DNA of 64,000 nt from Isoperla grammatica (lineage: Eukaryota; Arthropoda; Insecta; Plecoptera; Perlodidae): NCBI GenBank assembly GCA_945910005.1, contig OX246746.1:25939075-26003074 (forward strand), given 5' to 3'. A model generated the notes under the pieces. That model was not told the DNA's origin. It did no database searches and worked only from the letters and a program-made list of their open reading frames with translations. Shown here one piece after another: positions 1 through 11,451 of this stretch (positions within the stretch are counted from its first letter, which is position 1; each line of letters opens with the position of its first letter). The position numbers and the translations under genes were made by a program.

Positions 1-198
1 CGTATTAGGCGGGTTTGACTGTATTACCATACCACAATTATCAGATTTTGAGTCTATAAATAAAAAAATAAAAATATTACAATATTGACTTTCATATCAT
101 CATTAGAGTTTTTTTAGTATAGCATTTACAACTCATAGAACATGTTTTGGTTTCCTTTATTGTGTTGGTGATGAAACACACCAACAAGACACTCTTAC

Positions 199-463
199 CT
201 CAGGCCTAACAGGGTCTTCAATGCCCACCACACACAGGCACGTCAGGTTATTGACAATGTTCTCTTCGTCCTCCCAGTTGGGTTCATTTTCAATATGCAC
301 TTGGTTGATCTCGGCCTTGCCCGGCACGAAGTCCCGGTAGGCGATCGATATCGTACGTAGGCCGTCGCATGCCATCGGCTCGATCACCTGTCGCACCAGC
401 CGATCCTGCATCTCGCGAGTGAACTTCTCCAAGTGGCCGTCTCGCCCGTAAATGAAAGCGCAC
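199..463 (-). CDS. PMCA: PMCA exon 9: nucleotide-binding domain to hinge, last exon in window
   Basis: Acceptor tttgcctttgcag|G, donor GAG|GTAAGAG; 265 nt, phase 2 to phase 0. It encodes [38 protein letters not shown] and [17 protein letters not shown]. The family continues with VP..AIRKCQ and the hinge; that exon would lie left of base 1, so the gene is cut by the window edge. Confidence 0.96.
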
Positions 464-3400
464 CTGCAAAGGCAAACATCTCTTTTACCTACACGTTTCA
501 AACACAATAAGTGATTTGAATGATGAACAAGTAGCTTATTGAATAGAAGGGTTTACAGTAGGGTTGCCGTTCGATATGAATTTCAGCATCGATAATCGGA
601 CCAGTAAAATCGATTATCGATCGCGATAATCGACTTAAAAAAAATATCGATAGATAATCGATAATCGAATCAAAATTACGTTATTTTTCGCAGAAGAGGC
701 GGACCATTTGCGAGTATATTGTTTTCGGGGGTATTGTGCTGTTTGCCACAAGATGCTACTCTGCCGAGATCGAAGATGAAACTGGGGAGTAGTGGGGTGG
801 GCAATGGAAATTGCCGTGTCATTGGCTTGACCTTGAGCCGGTAGGAGGGGCTAAGGAGGTTGGAATGCAGGAGGGGCGGTCGGCTTGCGCTGGGAAATGC
901 GCAGTTGTCATTCAGGATTCATGACAGCCGGTTACACACCACGGATACGTGAGAAAACAATTTAGCAGCGGCGTACAATAAACGCGCGAAAAAATAAATA
1001 ATGGACCAGAAAAGGACAATACGTAGTCTGAAATTGGGATTACTTTAAAATAAAAATTTGATGTCGTGTAAGCATTACATTTTCGTAAATGTGTAGGCTA
1101 CAAAGATTTGCCGTGTTGCCAACTGTACGCCACTTAACCATTACACTTCCTACAAACTACATTCTTACTGTCTATGATTTCTTTTTTTTCATTAACACAA
1201 AAACCAAAGTTTTTCCACACCTCACTTCTTAGTTGCGGCGGAGTAAACAGATCTGTTGTAGTCGTGGTCAAAAACATCGCGCGAACAAGAGAAAAAAAAA
1301 ACGGATCAAGAAACACGTGCTCACTGCAGGCGACAGGTTACCGCTCGCGACTAGGCCCTAGGTCCCCCTAGGCGACTAGGTCCCCCTTCTACTGCTCGAG
1401 GGGGGGGGGGAAGAGCAGGCCTGGCTAGGGAGTGGGGGATGAGGGGTGGGGGTTGAAGCTACTACGCTGCCAGGCGTGGTGCACGTAGGAAGCGTAACGA
1501 GCGGTAAATTCAAAATCTCGGCCGGGCGAGCCATTCGATTACCTATCAATCGATTATCGATATAGTGATACTCGATTCGGGAAGACTGAATCGATTATCG
1601 ATCGTTTCGGCGAATAATCGTATCGATCGATACATCGATTATCAAACGGCAACCCTAGTATACAGGTTCAGAATTATAGACAAAACAACACGTTCACCTG
1701 GTTCCATTCGTACATAATGAATACAGGTTGGCAAAAAAGAGAACAAATCCAAACACAAAAAGTGACTGCCGACCAGTACTAAAGTAGGCCTAAGTAAAAA
1801 CTCAGGATAAAAATAAACATATGAAAAAGTGTAAAAAAAACAGGGAAAAGATGATAAAAACAATTAGTCTAAAAACTTAAAATAATAGAACATTAAAAAA
1901 ATGTAAAACTTGACCTAAACGTAGCATGAATCATTTAACGAATTCGATAAAATATGCTAAAATTCCAAATATTAACTCGCAATACTGTGTTTTTTTTTTA
2001 ACTTACAAAACAAAAGTTGTAAAAATCAGTTATTTAGAATATTTGCAGCTTAAATCAGTAAAGAAGATATTACTTGATTATTTAGGCTACCTATGTTTTC
2101 CTCTTTTTCTCCACTTTTTAAGGAATTTAGTTATTTTTGTGATAAACTGGCAAAATTGGAAAAACTGTGAAACTTGCACTTTATATAACGAAATCTTTAT
2201 TTGAACACCACCACTTTTCATGGTAGGCCTACGTCTCTAACTTGGGACTTACTTTTTCAACAACACTTCGGACGCTCCCTTGGAGAAGAGTCTGTATCCA
2301 CCACCGCTGCGAGGCACGACCGTGCCCATAGACTTCCGCACGGAGTTGAACGTGTAGACGCGGGTGAAGTTCTCCTCGGGCATGTCGTCTCGGATGGTCT
2401 GATAGCTCTTGCCGATGTTATTGACGAACCCTAGCAGGGCACACTCGGTCTTGTTACCCACCTGCTTCGGCTGGCCGCCGGGCTCATCCGGGTCCTGCAA
2501 ATATAGTTCACAGCAATAAGTAGACTCATATACAAATGGTATTATGTATTTTCTTTTTATAGATAGAAATGTTATACTACCAGGCCAGTTTGTTAGTTAG
2601 TACTTAGGATGCTATTAGTTCCGTAATAGCTAGATAAAACATGTAAATATATTTTAAATCCTGTCAAATACCGTAGAATGGGGTAACATTGAATATTAGT
2701 ATTTTATTTTATTATTAGTGTACTGTTCTATATGATATTGAAAAACGATTTTATAGTGATTAATGTCACCCCATTCTACAGTACATAAATGTACAGTCGG
2801 ACAAAAGAAAGTTTAAAATATGATTGATTAATTTTAGAGTTTTCAGAGAAGATTTCTATTAATATTGGTTTCAGTTTGAATATTTTCATCTTGTAGGCCT
2901 ATATTAAAAATTTAAAATGTGTTTCAAACCCCCCATGGAGTTGTATTTTGCATAAGCAAGGTAGAACAAAACAAAATATGCCTGCAAACACTCCAAAAAA
3001 ACTATTAATACTAGTTAGAAACCTTTTTAATGTAGGCCTAGACAGGCTATTTTCCTTTACAGTGTTATGTAACAAAGATTTGTGCAGTTTTGGCTAGCCA
3101 ACTTCAGAGTAATCCCACCTCAACAGACACTCGGTTTACATGAGATCTTCACTCACCATGACCTTGGACGTATATGCAGAGTTAATGGCAATGGCTTGAA
3201 TCAGCAAGTTGCCCACTTGGTTTGGCATGTCCGTAAACTTGGGCATAGTTTTGCAAAGCTTCTCGCAAACGTACGACTGGACAACGGTCATCCTGTTGGT
3301 GGTGAGAGTTCCCGTCTTGTCGGAACAAATGGCCGTTGCATTACCCATCGTCTCGCACGCATCCAAATGGCGAACAAGATTGTTGTCCTTCATCATTTTC

Positions 3401-6400
3401 TGTCAACATAAAAACTTCCCAGTGACAAAAAGCCCTTGAAGCAGGACAATAATCAGAGTATAAAAAGAGCCAGATTCATCTTACAAGTGTTGACTAATTT
3501 CACCATACAATAACAATTGATACTCAGATCGTACATGGCACATTGCATCAATTGTAAACAAATATGATGCTGATGGAGCTTTACCAGAACTCAAGTGGAT
3601 GCAAATTATGTATGTCTTAACCTTATTCAATTTCAATTATTAGTTATTAGTGATGTTATTGATCCATAATAAGATGATATTACACATGTAAAAAAAAGGA
3701 AGGAGCAAATAAATAAATAAAATAGATAGCTTAATCAGCATCACAGTTTGTCAAATTTGTATCAAGTTACCGGTACCATTTAAAATAGGCCCAAAAAGAG
3801 CAAAAGAGTCTGAGGGTCAATTACAAGTGTTGTCGATTACTACGAACCTTGACGGAATATGCGAGAGAGAGCGTGACAGCTAATGGAAGCCCTTCAGGTA
3901 CAGCAACAACTAATACAGTAACACCAATGATCAAGTGTCTCACAAATTCATTTGCATAAGTACTACGCCATTTTTCACCATCAATAACAAACGTCTTCAC
4001 ACAAAATTGAATTACTAAGATCATAACTGTTAGCACAGCAATGGTAGAACCTAAAACAAAAAATGACAAATATAAACAATTTATAAGATGGAAAACTAGC
4101 CCGAAGACAAGATTTTATCACTTGCATTTTTGGACGATACGTTTCAAGTTGTTTCTCTACAATAGGCTTACTGGCAACGGAGTAAAACGAGTTTATACCT
4201 GCGTAACCAATCTGGATGGCGAGCTTGGTCAGTTTAGCTTGAAGAACGGACTTTTCTTTTTTGTGTCCCCCCTCTGCAGCAGGCGAAGTAGTCTGACCCT
4301 CGGCAGCTTGTTCTTTGTCATCTCCAGCAGCGGAATGGCTGTTGCCAGTCATCTGCCCTTGGCCCAGTTCTTCATCTCCTACACAACCAATCACAGTCAG
4401 AAACTTAACACTCAAATAATACTTTAAACAGAAAATAGCAAATGTTTTAGGATGGAACTTCCACACCATGATTCATACTGGTCTTAATAATGCTCTCTCA
4501 AACAACGAGTGGTGTGCGAATCACAATAACATTGCCGTGCTTAGTATATTTCATCCCCCATATTAATTGTACTAGGTGAATGCTCAATATTTCTCAGATT
4601 GATGATTTGCTACACTCAATCTTCTAGTCACTTTCTTACAACCCATGCTCAGAGCTATGCAAGAGTGTGCAGAAATCCTCCCCCATTTTCTCATGTTAGA
4701 TATAGAAACAGGTTAATGGTGGGTATGCTAATTGCTAGGCCTAATAGTAATAGTAGTTACTAATGGACATTAAGTTAGAATTTTACATATGAAGTTACAT
4801 GTGCTTACTAGCAGTCAATTGTACACTACTCATAATTTATTCATTCATTTAAGCTATATAGTCTAAATATTTACCCAAATTGTAGGTCATGACAAACCAA
4901 TTACAAATAGGTGGCATCGCCCAGCAACGTGAAACAAACAGAAGTCAAATTTTCTCTGATTTAATGGGATTGAGCCAGTTAATAACATACATCTTTATTG
5001 TCATCACAAAACATTGTTTTAAGTTATAAGCAGAGAAAAGTTGAGATGTGACCTACATTTGAGTAAATGTTACAAACCATCCAGAACCACCTTTTGGAAA
5101 ATATTTTATCCTAGTTGTCAGTTACAACTGAAGGAGTTATAACAAAGTCAATGAGATGGTAACAGTAAATCTTTAAAAAAATCATAGAGATAGACATGTG
5201 CATGCAATTGAATAGGCCTAGCAGTACACAAGTTAAGAGTTCGGGGAAAATGTACCATAGTGGTTCCAATTTTTTGGGGATATACCGAACATGGCCAATC
5301 TAATTAAGGCAAAGTCTATGCCACTTTCTGCCTGTCCCCTACAACAAATTACCAGGTATCAATGAAGTTAATTCAATGACGCAAAAGTAGAGCCAAATGG
5401 TATGCTGTCGAATAGTCCCACAATGGAGCAAAGATGCAGACCATGCAAGTATAACAAGTGAGATTCTTAATGAAAACAATTGTCTTTTATAGCACTAACA
5501 TTTTCATGGTTGCACAAAGGAACAGTCCTATAGGAAGTAGGAACCAACTGACACTAAGCCTGCATTGTATAAATAGGCCCCATTTAATTAAGGCATAGTG
5601 ATATTTTCCAAAGGCAGCCATGAACTTGATAAATACGTAAGTACCAAGTAAAAAATATGTTATGTATTTCACCTGGTAAACTTTTCTTCTTCCGGGTTTT
5701 CTTAGCTTCTGGACAGGAAATCGTGCAAAAGGAAATCAATTAGAGCTTAGTATTACACAAACAAAACACACAAGTCAAATAAACTCTCATCACTATATGT
5801 ATTAATATTTAAAACCATACAACATAAACTGAAACTTGACAGCTGTTTTGTGAGCTTTTTGTGTTTATTTCAAAAACTCTCTGGAGTTGTACTAATAAAT
5901 GTTACAGAGTTGTGAGAGTAAAAGTATCTCCAAATGTTCTCCACATATACAAAACCATTAAAAAGTATTAATATTTATACTGAGGGTACAAGCTTCTTAT
6001 GTATAGAAAATGTGCCAAATGCGCAAACGACACGCTAATATAAATAACAACTTTTTGCCGTCATGGAGGCAATAATTTCAAATCCATGCACAGAGTAATA
6101 ACACAACGCAGCATCACGCTTACCTTTCTTTCGTTTCTTAATCTCGGCTTCTTGTTCGTCAACAGCTGCTCCTAACAAAGTGAAGATGATACCAGCCTGT
6201 GAGTTGACACCGACCGCAGTCACCAACATCTTACCACTCCCTTCCATTACGTGCGTCCCCGATAGAACCATCGGGTCGCATGCTTCACCTTTCTTTACTT
6301 GATCTGATTCACCCGTTAATGAAGATTCGTCCACTTTCAGATCATTGCTTTGAATAAGTATGCCATCCGCCGGAAGGAGATCTCCGTACTTCACCTACAA

Positions 6401-9400
6401 ACAAGTATGGATGTTCCTTTGTAGCAACAGAATTATAGGTCAATTCAGGTATACGAGTTAGAGGACGCACCAAGCAGGCTCATTGGCACTATAATAAGTA
6501 ATGATGATAGATACGGCGGGATGTTTTACGATCTCAGAAGAGAGATAAATATCCTTCGGCTAATCATTCTCAGACAGCGTTTCACTTACCTGACATATGT
6601 CACCGACCACTATCTCGCCAACAGATATCTGTTTCAACTCTGCACCTCGTATCACAGCAAACCTATGTTCTCCTTCAATTCTGTTCTGTAAGCCACGGAA
6701 TTGCCTTTCTTTGGTGTAGTCATTGAAGGCCGTTACGATAACCACAACAATAACCGAAATGAGAATAGCCAGGCCTTCAATCCAGCCGTGTTTTCCTTCG
6801 TCGTCAAGTTCGGGCCCTACAACAAAGTGGATTATTTCAGTACACAGACCTACGTTGCACCCTGACAACCATTGGGCAACATGAGTACAACAGCAGCATA
6901 GGCAACACATTACCACATCAAGTTGTACATCAGTGCAAACAAGATAATTGATAGTTATGTATGATAGAATGTGCAGGGTTTTACCGGAAAGGGGAAATCG
7001 ATGTAGTTAAAACAAAGCAATCAATTACAGAGTTTGGTTAGTTATTCAATCCTGTGGATTACGCTATCCTTGTTCATACTTCATACAGTCAGTAATCAGC
7101 CAACAACACAGTAATTTACATTTATACCATCAAATAACATTAGGAATGGTCAAGACTTGAGAGTTGTTTCTTGATACTATACCAGTAATACTGTCATTTT
7201 TGCATGAATCAGACACTAAAAGAGTTCGTCTCCTTACATGAATGAATATGGTATTTCATTTGATTTTGTAACACTCAAACGCATTCTGAAAGACAGAATG
7301 TAGTATTTTTGGAAGAATAGTATTGAACAGGACACTTTGTTAGTAAATAGACTGCACAGATAGACAATTCCCTGTGCAGAAGCTCATTCTACTGGCACGC
7401 TAATCGCATTGCCTATGTTCTATTCACGTTCCGGCAAGAACACAGGCTGTACATTCTATCATTTAACAATATCCTACATAGGTACAACCAATATGAAGAC
7501 TTTACTGTGTTAGATGTAAGTCTTCAAACAATCAATGCAAGAAAGAGGGAGCTTACAAAGAGAGTAAGCTTCCCCCAACAAAGTCTACACAGTACACATA
7601 TCAAATGGTTTGTGCTGCATTGTCATAGCTCTGACACCATTCCAAGGTTTGAAATCCAAACATCAAGGGTTTCTGGTTAGAAACAGCAACATTAAACAAG
7701 GCGGTAGCTCAAAGAGAAGATCTACAGAAGAGATTTGTGAGGGTGTGTTGAGGATTGTGTTCCAACTGGGGGGTACATCTAATCATTCCAACCGTATTTA
7801 CCAGTATCTTCCAACTCATCTGAATGGTGGCAAAGAAAACAGATCCAATAGTTAATTGCCACACTTTGTATTGTACAAACAAACAGCCGACCGCATGCAT
7901 CTCCAACGAGCGAATCGCGCCCAGATAAACACAACACATGACTGGCGACAGTTTCACTTCCCTTGTTCTGCAATTCCTCCACGAAGCTCGTCCGCTAAGT
8001 TATGCAAATTAAGTTTACCATTTAGCCTAAACATCGAACACTGATGTGTTCAGCTAGCAGCCTACTACTAGGTTATGAGAGCTGCTATACAACAAACTGT
8101 GTTTTAGGGGTGTGCGAGATCTCGAAATTTCGAGAACGAGATCGAGAAAACAATTTCTCGTTCTCAATTGCGAGAATTTTTTTCCCCCGAAAATAACCGA
8201 GACAACGTAAAATCTCAGGAAATTTGAATTCCAGCCTTATTAGTTCGGGAACAGTTGGCCCGATACCCACTAGATGGCAGCGCCACTACAGAGTCGGTAG
8301 AGAAGTAAAACTTCTTTATCGACGACTTAGCGCACCGCATCGTGACGCACTCTGCTGACGACTTTGCGCACCGCGTCCTGATCATTTTCGTTCAATAATA
8401 ATCGATCTTTTGCGTAGACTGCATCATCAAAATGCTGTATCTACATACATATGAACATTTACCAACATTTATTTTGAATATTATCATGTGATATAATATA
8501 GAGATCTTTTATAAGTTAATATTTTGAACATTCATGGCTTTTAAGCTAAATTTTTGTCTTCAACTTCTTAATTAATCATTCATTTTACTAGAATACTAAC
8601 TAGCAGTTAGTAATTACCCTAATCATTAGTGTCAATAACCTTTATTTGCAAAAATGGCAGCCTAATTTAAATCGTTTAAAGGAATACAATTGTGGTCTTT
8701 GCTGCATTCAAAGTCAATAAAGTTGTATAAATAATGTGATTTCTACACATTACACAATGTAAGAATTTTATTCACCCGAAAATTTCTCGATCTCGTCTCG
8801 ATCCTCGAATTTAATGTAAACAAATTCTTGTTCTCGTCTCGAGCCTAAAAATTCCCTTCTCGCACACACCTACTGTGTTTCTTTCTATATTTCCAATACA
8901 ATAATTGAAGCTTTATGTATAGAGCATGTCACCTATATAATGGGAATATAGTTTCTGAATATTTTAGTGCATGGAATGATTAGCAACTCTTAGAATCAAT
9001 AGATTGTAAGCCTACATATGTTTTTTTCATAGAAGGAGGCATAAAAAATTTTAAACGTGATGAAAATTTCCATGACATTTGATATGATGATGTATTATAT
9101 AATGTAATAAATAATATAGGCCTATACAATGATGTATTTTGTATTCCTCTTCATTACAGGCTATTAGTGTATTGTTTCTACCAATATGTAACACTGGTAT
9201 AAATACCTGCATTCATTTTTTTCCTGTTTTATCATACCCTACATTGGTAGTCCTACATTAAATCCAAGATATAGCCTACTGACAATTTCAAATACTCGCA
9301 TGTCTCTGTGGCTTCCATATGGGTGAAAAGTTTGAATTTAAATAAATAAATATTAAATAGGGATACATATATAGGCCTTAGATAGGTACAACGGTACAAT

Positions 9401-11280
9401 CCAAATAACAGGTTCCTGTGCCACGAGGGAAAAGAAATACAAAAATCAAGAAATGTGTTTTCTAGGTTACACTTACAGTACAGTTACCATATTACCCTTC
9501 TAGGCTACCAGTAGGTACCCTACCTATAAACCGATTGGGAATTATCTCTGGACCCAATGTTTCTTTTTTAGACTAATCCAAGTGGACAAACTTAAGTCAG
9601 ATTAATATGGCTCGATAAGTCCAAAGCAATGTTTAATCATTGGCTACTCACCACTTTCTTCATCGGCAGGTTGGTAAAAGGATAATCCCAAAGAAACTAA
9701 TGCTGCAATTTCTAAGATAATGAGTGTTACATCCTGTAGCGCTTCCCATACAAGTTGTAAGAATGTTTTTGGTGGTTTTGGTGGTATAGTGTTTGATCCA
9801 AATGTTTCTCTTCTATGATCTATGTCTAATGTTGTGCCACTTAGACCTGAAACACAAAAATATGCCGATTAGTCTAGTTCCCAGTGCATAAGAAGTAGGG
9901 ATGACATCTAGGAATCGATTCCAAGTTTGAAGAATCAATTCATCCCAAAGATTGAGTATTCCCGCCATTTTATTTGACCGTATGTCGATCGAGCGCCCCT
10001 GCGTAAAAGGTGCAGCCTACTGTTATCGACACACTCTAAGTGTAACTAGCTCAGCTGGTCGGTAGTGACATAATTTATCACGTAGTTTCTGGGACTGAGT
10101 GACCCAGAATGTATTTTGGTACCGGTAATGGCCAATAGTTGCAACTTGTTTCCGTCTTGCAATTAGTGAAATAAAAGGCAATAAAATACACATGTTTGAA
10201 TTATTTTGTTTGAACACGTAATAGCCTACGGTATTTTTTAATTATAAGGTATAATAGCATGGAATATGTGACCAGAACACCAGATTTATTCATATTATGT
10301 CGTTGTTTCTGTGAAGTAGTTGGAATGGGACTGAAAGAATCTGAGAGTATGACCCAGACGAGCTGACGGCAGCTTTGAAGTTTTTACGCTGAGATTTCAG
10401 TCCATGTACGTTTTGGCGATACATACATATTTGTAGCCAGTAGTAAAGAACGGGTATTATTCATAACTATGACACATGATGACGGATTAGAACTCGAGTT
10501 TGATAATAATGGAGTCATTTTATAGTAGGCCCTGATGATTATGCCTATGCCTAAATTATGATTGCACAGATTGGTTTCCATTTTTTTTTATTTCTTTTTT
10601 TTCACTAGGGGCTACTCAACTTGAACCAAAAAGTACTAAAGACCTACTTGCACATCCCTATTTTTAACTTTTAAAACATCTTACCCTATGCTGCAATCTA
10701 CATCCACTTACATTAATGATGGCTTCAGGATCTCTAGATTCGGAGATTATGGTAGGTATTTTTTTTATTCCCCTATTTACCAGCTATCTTGACAAGTGTA
10801 AAATATTTCAAAGATTCTCCACAAATCTAGAGACAAATAAATAACCTAGCAATAGCATATGGTTCTTATACACTTTTGTAAGTGTTTCTTAATTTGTTTA
10901 AGCTACAAATGTTTTTTCTGCCACTAGGCTAAATGTTAGACCTCAATTATTTGATCTTACACATGACGGCTTATGTCTCCATTTTTTAATTACCGGTAGC
11001 GACGAAAAGAGGTTGTCCAGGGCCTACTAATAATAATATAGCCCAGTAACTGTGGGTTTGTAATGTATACACGTCATACATCAAAACAGAAGTCAAAAAT
11101 ACACTAGAAAGAAATGTACTAACCTTCACTTGGTGATGTATAAAGCTTTTTGCAAATGTCTTGGATTCCTCCATATTCAGTCACCTTGGCAACACCCTCG
11201 CGACCCCGGTGCTCCATAATTTCCCGGAGTTGCTTGAGGGTGATGCCATACTGGGCTGGTCGTCCATCTATCGTTGCCAT
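199..11280 (-). CDS. PMCA: Plasma-membrane Ca2+-transporting ATPase (PMCA), N-terminal ~661 residues, multi-exon, 3' part outside window
   Basis: P2B-type P-type ATPase that exports Ca2+ across the plasma membrane, driven by ATP, and is usually calmodulin-regulated through its C-terminal tail. Nine minus-strand exons join in frame: 11280-11124, 9846-9652, 6816-6590, 6394-6124, 4378-4199, 4050-3848, 3399-3157, 2494-2253 and 463-199, with an optional 36-nt exon at 5708-5673. All internal junctions are GT/AG and all phases agree. Visible family landmarks (numbering without the microexon) are TM1 about 92-110, TM2 about 130-148, actuator motif TGES 220-223, TM4 motif PEGL 395-398, phosphorylated Asp about 438 in CSDKTGT, and KGAS 564-567 in the nucleotide-binding domain. 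No stops or frameshifts were seen. Whole PMCAs are roughly 1100-1200 residues, so the hinge, TM5-10 and the regulatory tail lie beyond base 1. The sequence is of arthropod type. Confidence 0.97.
559..1657. mobile_element. Non-autonomous hAT-type DNA transposon in a PMCA intron
   Basis: The ends are inverted repeats (left TAGGGTTGCCGTTCGATA, right TATCAAACGGCAACCCTA shown on the plus strand). They are flanked by 8-bp direct repeats GTTTACAG (551-558) and GTATACAG (1658-1665), 7 of 8 identical. Eight-base duplications and TAGGG-type ends are typical of hAT elements. Many copies of an ATCGATAATCGAT-like motif cluster inside both ends (about 590-670 and 1540-1645), resembling subterminal transposase-binding repeats. 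The 1.1-kb interior has no transposase frame. It lies between PMCA exons 8 and 9. Confidence 0.85.
2253..2494 (-). CDS. PMCA: PMCA exon 8: nucleotide-binding domain
   Basis: Acceptor atatttgcag|GAC, donor AAAAA|GTAAGT; 242 nt, phase 0 to phase 2. It encodes [19 protein letters not shown], the [11 protein letters not shown] block and the ATP-contacting [12 protein letters not shown] motif. Confidence 0.96.
2669..2783. mobile_element. 115-bp MITE with long terminal inverted repeats in a PMCA intron
   Basis: The left end TACCGTAGAATGGGGTAACA is an imperfect inverted copy of the right end TGTCACCCCATTCTACAGTA, about 22 nt each, around an AT-rich core. The TA at each end could be the target site, as for Tc1/mariner-type MITEs. 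It lies in the intron between PMCA exons 7 and 8. It is a short foldback element with no coding capacity. Confidence 0.75.
3157..3399 (-). CDS. PMCA: PMCA exon 7: phosphorylation domain with catalytic Asp
   Basis: Acceptor atgttgacag|AAA, donor ATG|GTGAGT; 243 nt, phase 0 to phase 0. It encodes [19 protein letters not shown] and [18 protein letters not shown], containing the aspartate that forms the acyl-phosphate intermediate, then the start of the nucleotide-binding domain to NSAYTSKVM. This is the most diagnostic segment for the P-type ATPase call. Confidence 0.98.
3848..4050 (-). CDS. PMCA: PMCA exon 6: TM3 and TM4 with PEGL motif
   Basis: Acceptor tttgttttag|GT, donor AAG|GTTCGT; 203 nt, phase 1 to phase 0. 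It encodes TM3 ([20 protein letters not shown]), an extracellular loop with [12 protein letters not shown], and TM4 with [16 protein letters not shown], the Ca2+-coordinating PEGL signature of P2 ATPases, then SLAYSVK. The donor is weaker than its neighbours (GTTCGT). Confidence 0.96.
4199..4378 (-). CDS. PMCA: PMCA exon 5: variable linker and start of TM3 region
   Basis: Acceptor ttgtgtag|GA, donor GCAG|GTATAA; 180 nt, phase 1 to phase 1. It encodes a low-complexity polar linker ([18 protein letters not shown], then [16 protein letters not shown]) followed by the conserved [19 protein letters not shown] and YAG. The linker is the fast-evolving acidic-lipid-binding region of PMCAs; the TGNSH motif is shared with insect PMCA. 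Confidence 0.95.
5673..5708 (-). CDS. PMCA: Probable alternatively spliced PMCA microexon (36 nt, site-A-like)
   Basis: In the 1.75-kb intron between exons 4 and 5 there is an acceptor (gatttcctgtccag) followed by 36 nt and a donor ACCAG|GTGAAA. The exon is phase 1 to phase 1, so inclusion or skipping preserves frame. It encodes [12 protein letters not shown], a basic peptide inserted between EIKKRKKG and DEELGQG. Vertebrate PMCA genes have short in-frame optional exons (site A) in the same A-domain to TM3 linker, near the phospholipid-binding region. The splice sites and frame are seen directly; alternative use is inferred. Confidence 0.72.
6124..6394 (-). CDS. PMCA: PMCA exon 4: actuator domain with TGES motif
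   Basis: Acceptor tttgtag|GTG, donor AAAG|GTAAGC; 271 nt, phase 0 to phase 1. It encodes [22 protein letters not shown] (the dephosphorylation motif TGES), [11 protein letters not shown] and [16 protein letters not shown], then the charged linker [12 protein letters not shown]. That linker is where PMCA splice site A begins in animals, and the optional 36-nt exon follows in the next intron. Confidence 0.96.
6590..6816 (-). CDS. PMCA: PMCA exon 3: TM2 and start of actuator domain
   Basis: Acceptor tgttgtag|GG, donor CAG|GTAAGTG; 227 nt, phase 1 to phase 0. It encodes [15 protein letters not shown], the second membrane helix ([19 protein letters not shown]), then [18 protein letters not shown] and [10 protein letters not shown] at the beginning of the actuator (A) domain. 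The extracellular TM1-TM2 loop is short and acidic. Confidence 0.96.
8105..8872. mobile_element. Non-autonomous hAT-type element with perfect 8-bp target duplication
   Basis: The terminal inverted repeats are TAGGGGTGTGCGAGA (left) and TAGGTGTGTGCGAGA (right, read inward). They are flanked by perfect 8-bp direct repeats CTGTGTTT at 8097-8104 and 8873-8880. The subterminal regions are rich in CTCGAGA/TTCTCG-type motifs (8118-8170 and 8773-8860). The 768-bp interior is non-coding and AT-rich. It lies in the PMCA intron between exons 2 and 3. The perfect duplication suggests a fairly recent insertion. Confidence 0.9.
9652..9846 (-). CDS. PMCA: PMCA exon 2: N-terminal cytosolic segment and TM1
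   Basis: Acceptor ttcag|GT, donor AGTG|GTGAGT; 195 nt, phase 1 to phase 1. It encodes [16 protein letters not shown], the IPPKPPKTF motif and the first membrane helix ([19 protein letters not shown]), ending in the acidic loop FYQPADEES. This aligns with the conserved [13 protein letters not shown] block of all PMCAs. Confidence 0.96.
9896..10660. mobile_element. Possible hAT-like element, ends only
   Basis: The left end TAGGGATGACATCTAGG and the inverted right end TAGGGATGTGCAAGTAGG share an 8-base terminal repeat and a nearby TAGG, in the style of the other hAT elements here, with an AATCGATTCC-type subterminal palindrome. The flanking 8-mers do not match, so the true boundaries or the pairing of these ends are uncertain. 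It lies in the first PMCA coding intron. Confidence 0.4.
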
Positions 11281-11304
11281 TTTTCTGATAGGCTAGGTGA
11301 TCAG
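11124..11304 (-). CDS. PMCA: PMCA first coding exon with 24 nt of 5' UTR
   Basis: The ATG is at 11280-11278 and is followed by [19 protein letters not shown], the conserved arthropod PMCA N-terminus. An in-frame TAG lies 15 bases upstream, so this Met is the true start. The exon ends GAAG|GTTAGT (phase 1) after TSPSE. Upstream, a pyrimidine-rich acceptor (tttctttacttacag) ends at 11305, so at least one untranslated exon lies further right; I could not identify it with certainty. Confidence 0.95.
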
Positions 11305-11451
11305 CTGTAAGTAAAGAAAACCATAACATTAACATTAATTGAATACCGGTCATTCAAAGTAACATGCCATGTTTTTTGCAAGTACCGGCACCTAGTAAAT
11401 AAAAAATAAAGCCTAGTCAAAATGATATAGGCCAATCAAAAAGCAGGTACA

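Noticed and set aside
2201..2434. Plus-strand frame over PMCA exon 8
   Set aside because: It is the antisense shadow of a confidently assigned PMCA exon; likewise the plus-strand frames at 3082-3439.
3981..4469. A single 162-codon minus-strand frame running through PMCA exon 5 into introns
   Set aside because: Only 4199-4378 matches PMCA; the flanking codons are intron read-through past consensus acceptor and donor sites.
9896..10660. Treating this as a confirmed hAT element like 8105-8872 (similar length)
   Set aside because: The flanking 8-mers ATAAGAAG and TTTTTAAC do not match and the interiors are unrelated, so it is kept only as a low-confidence candidate.
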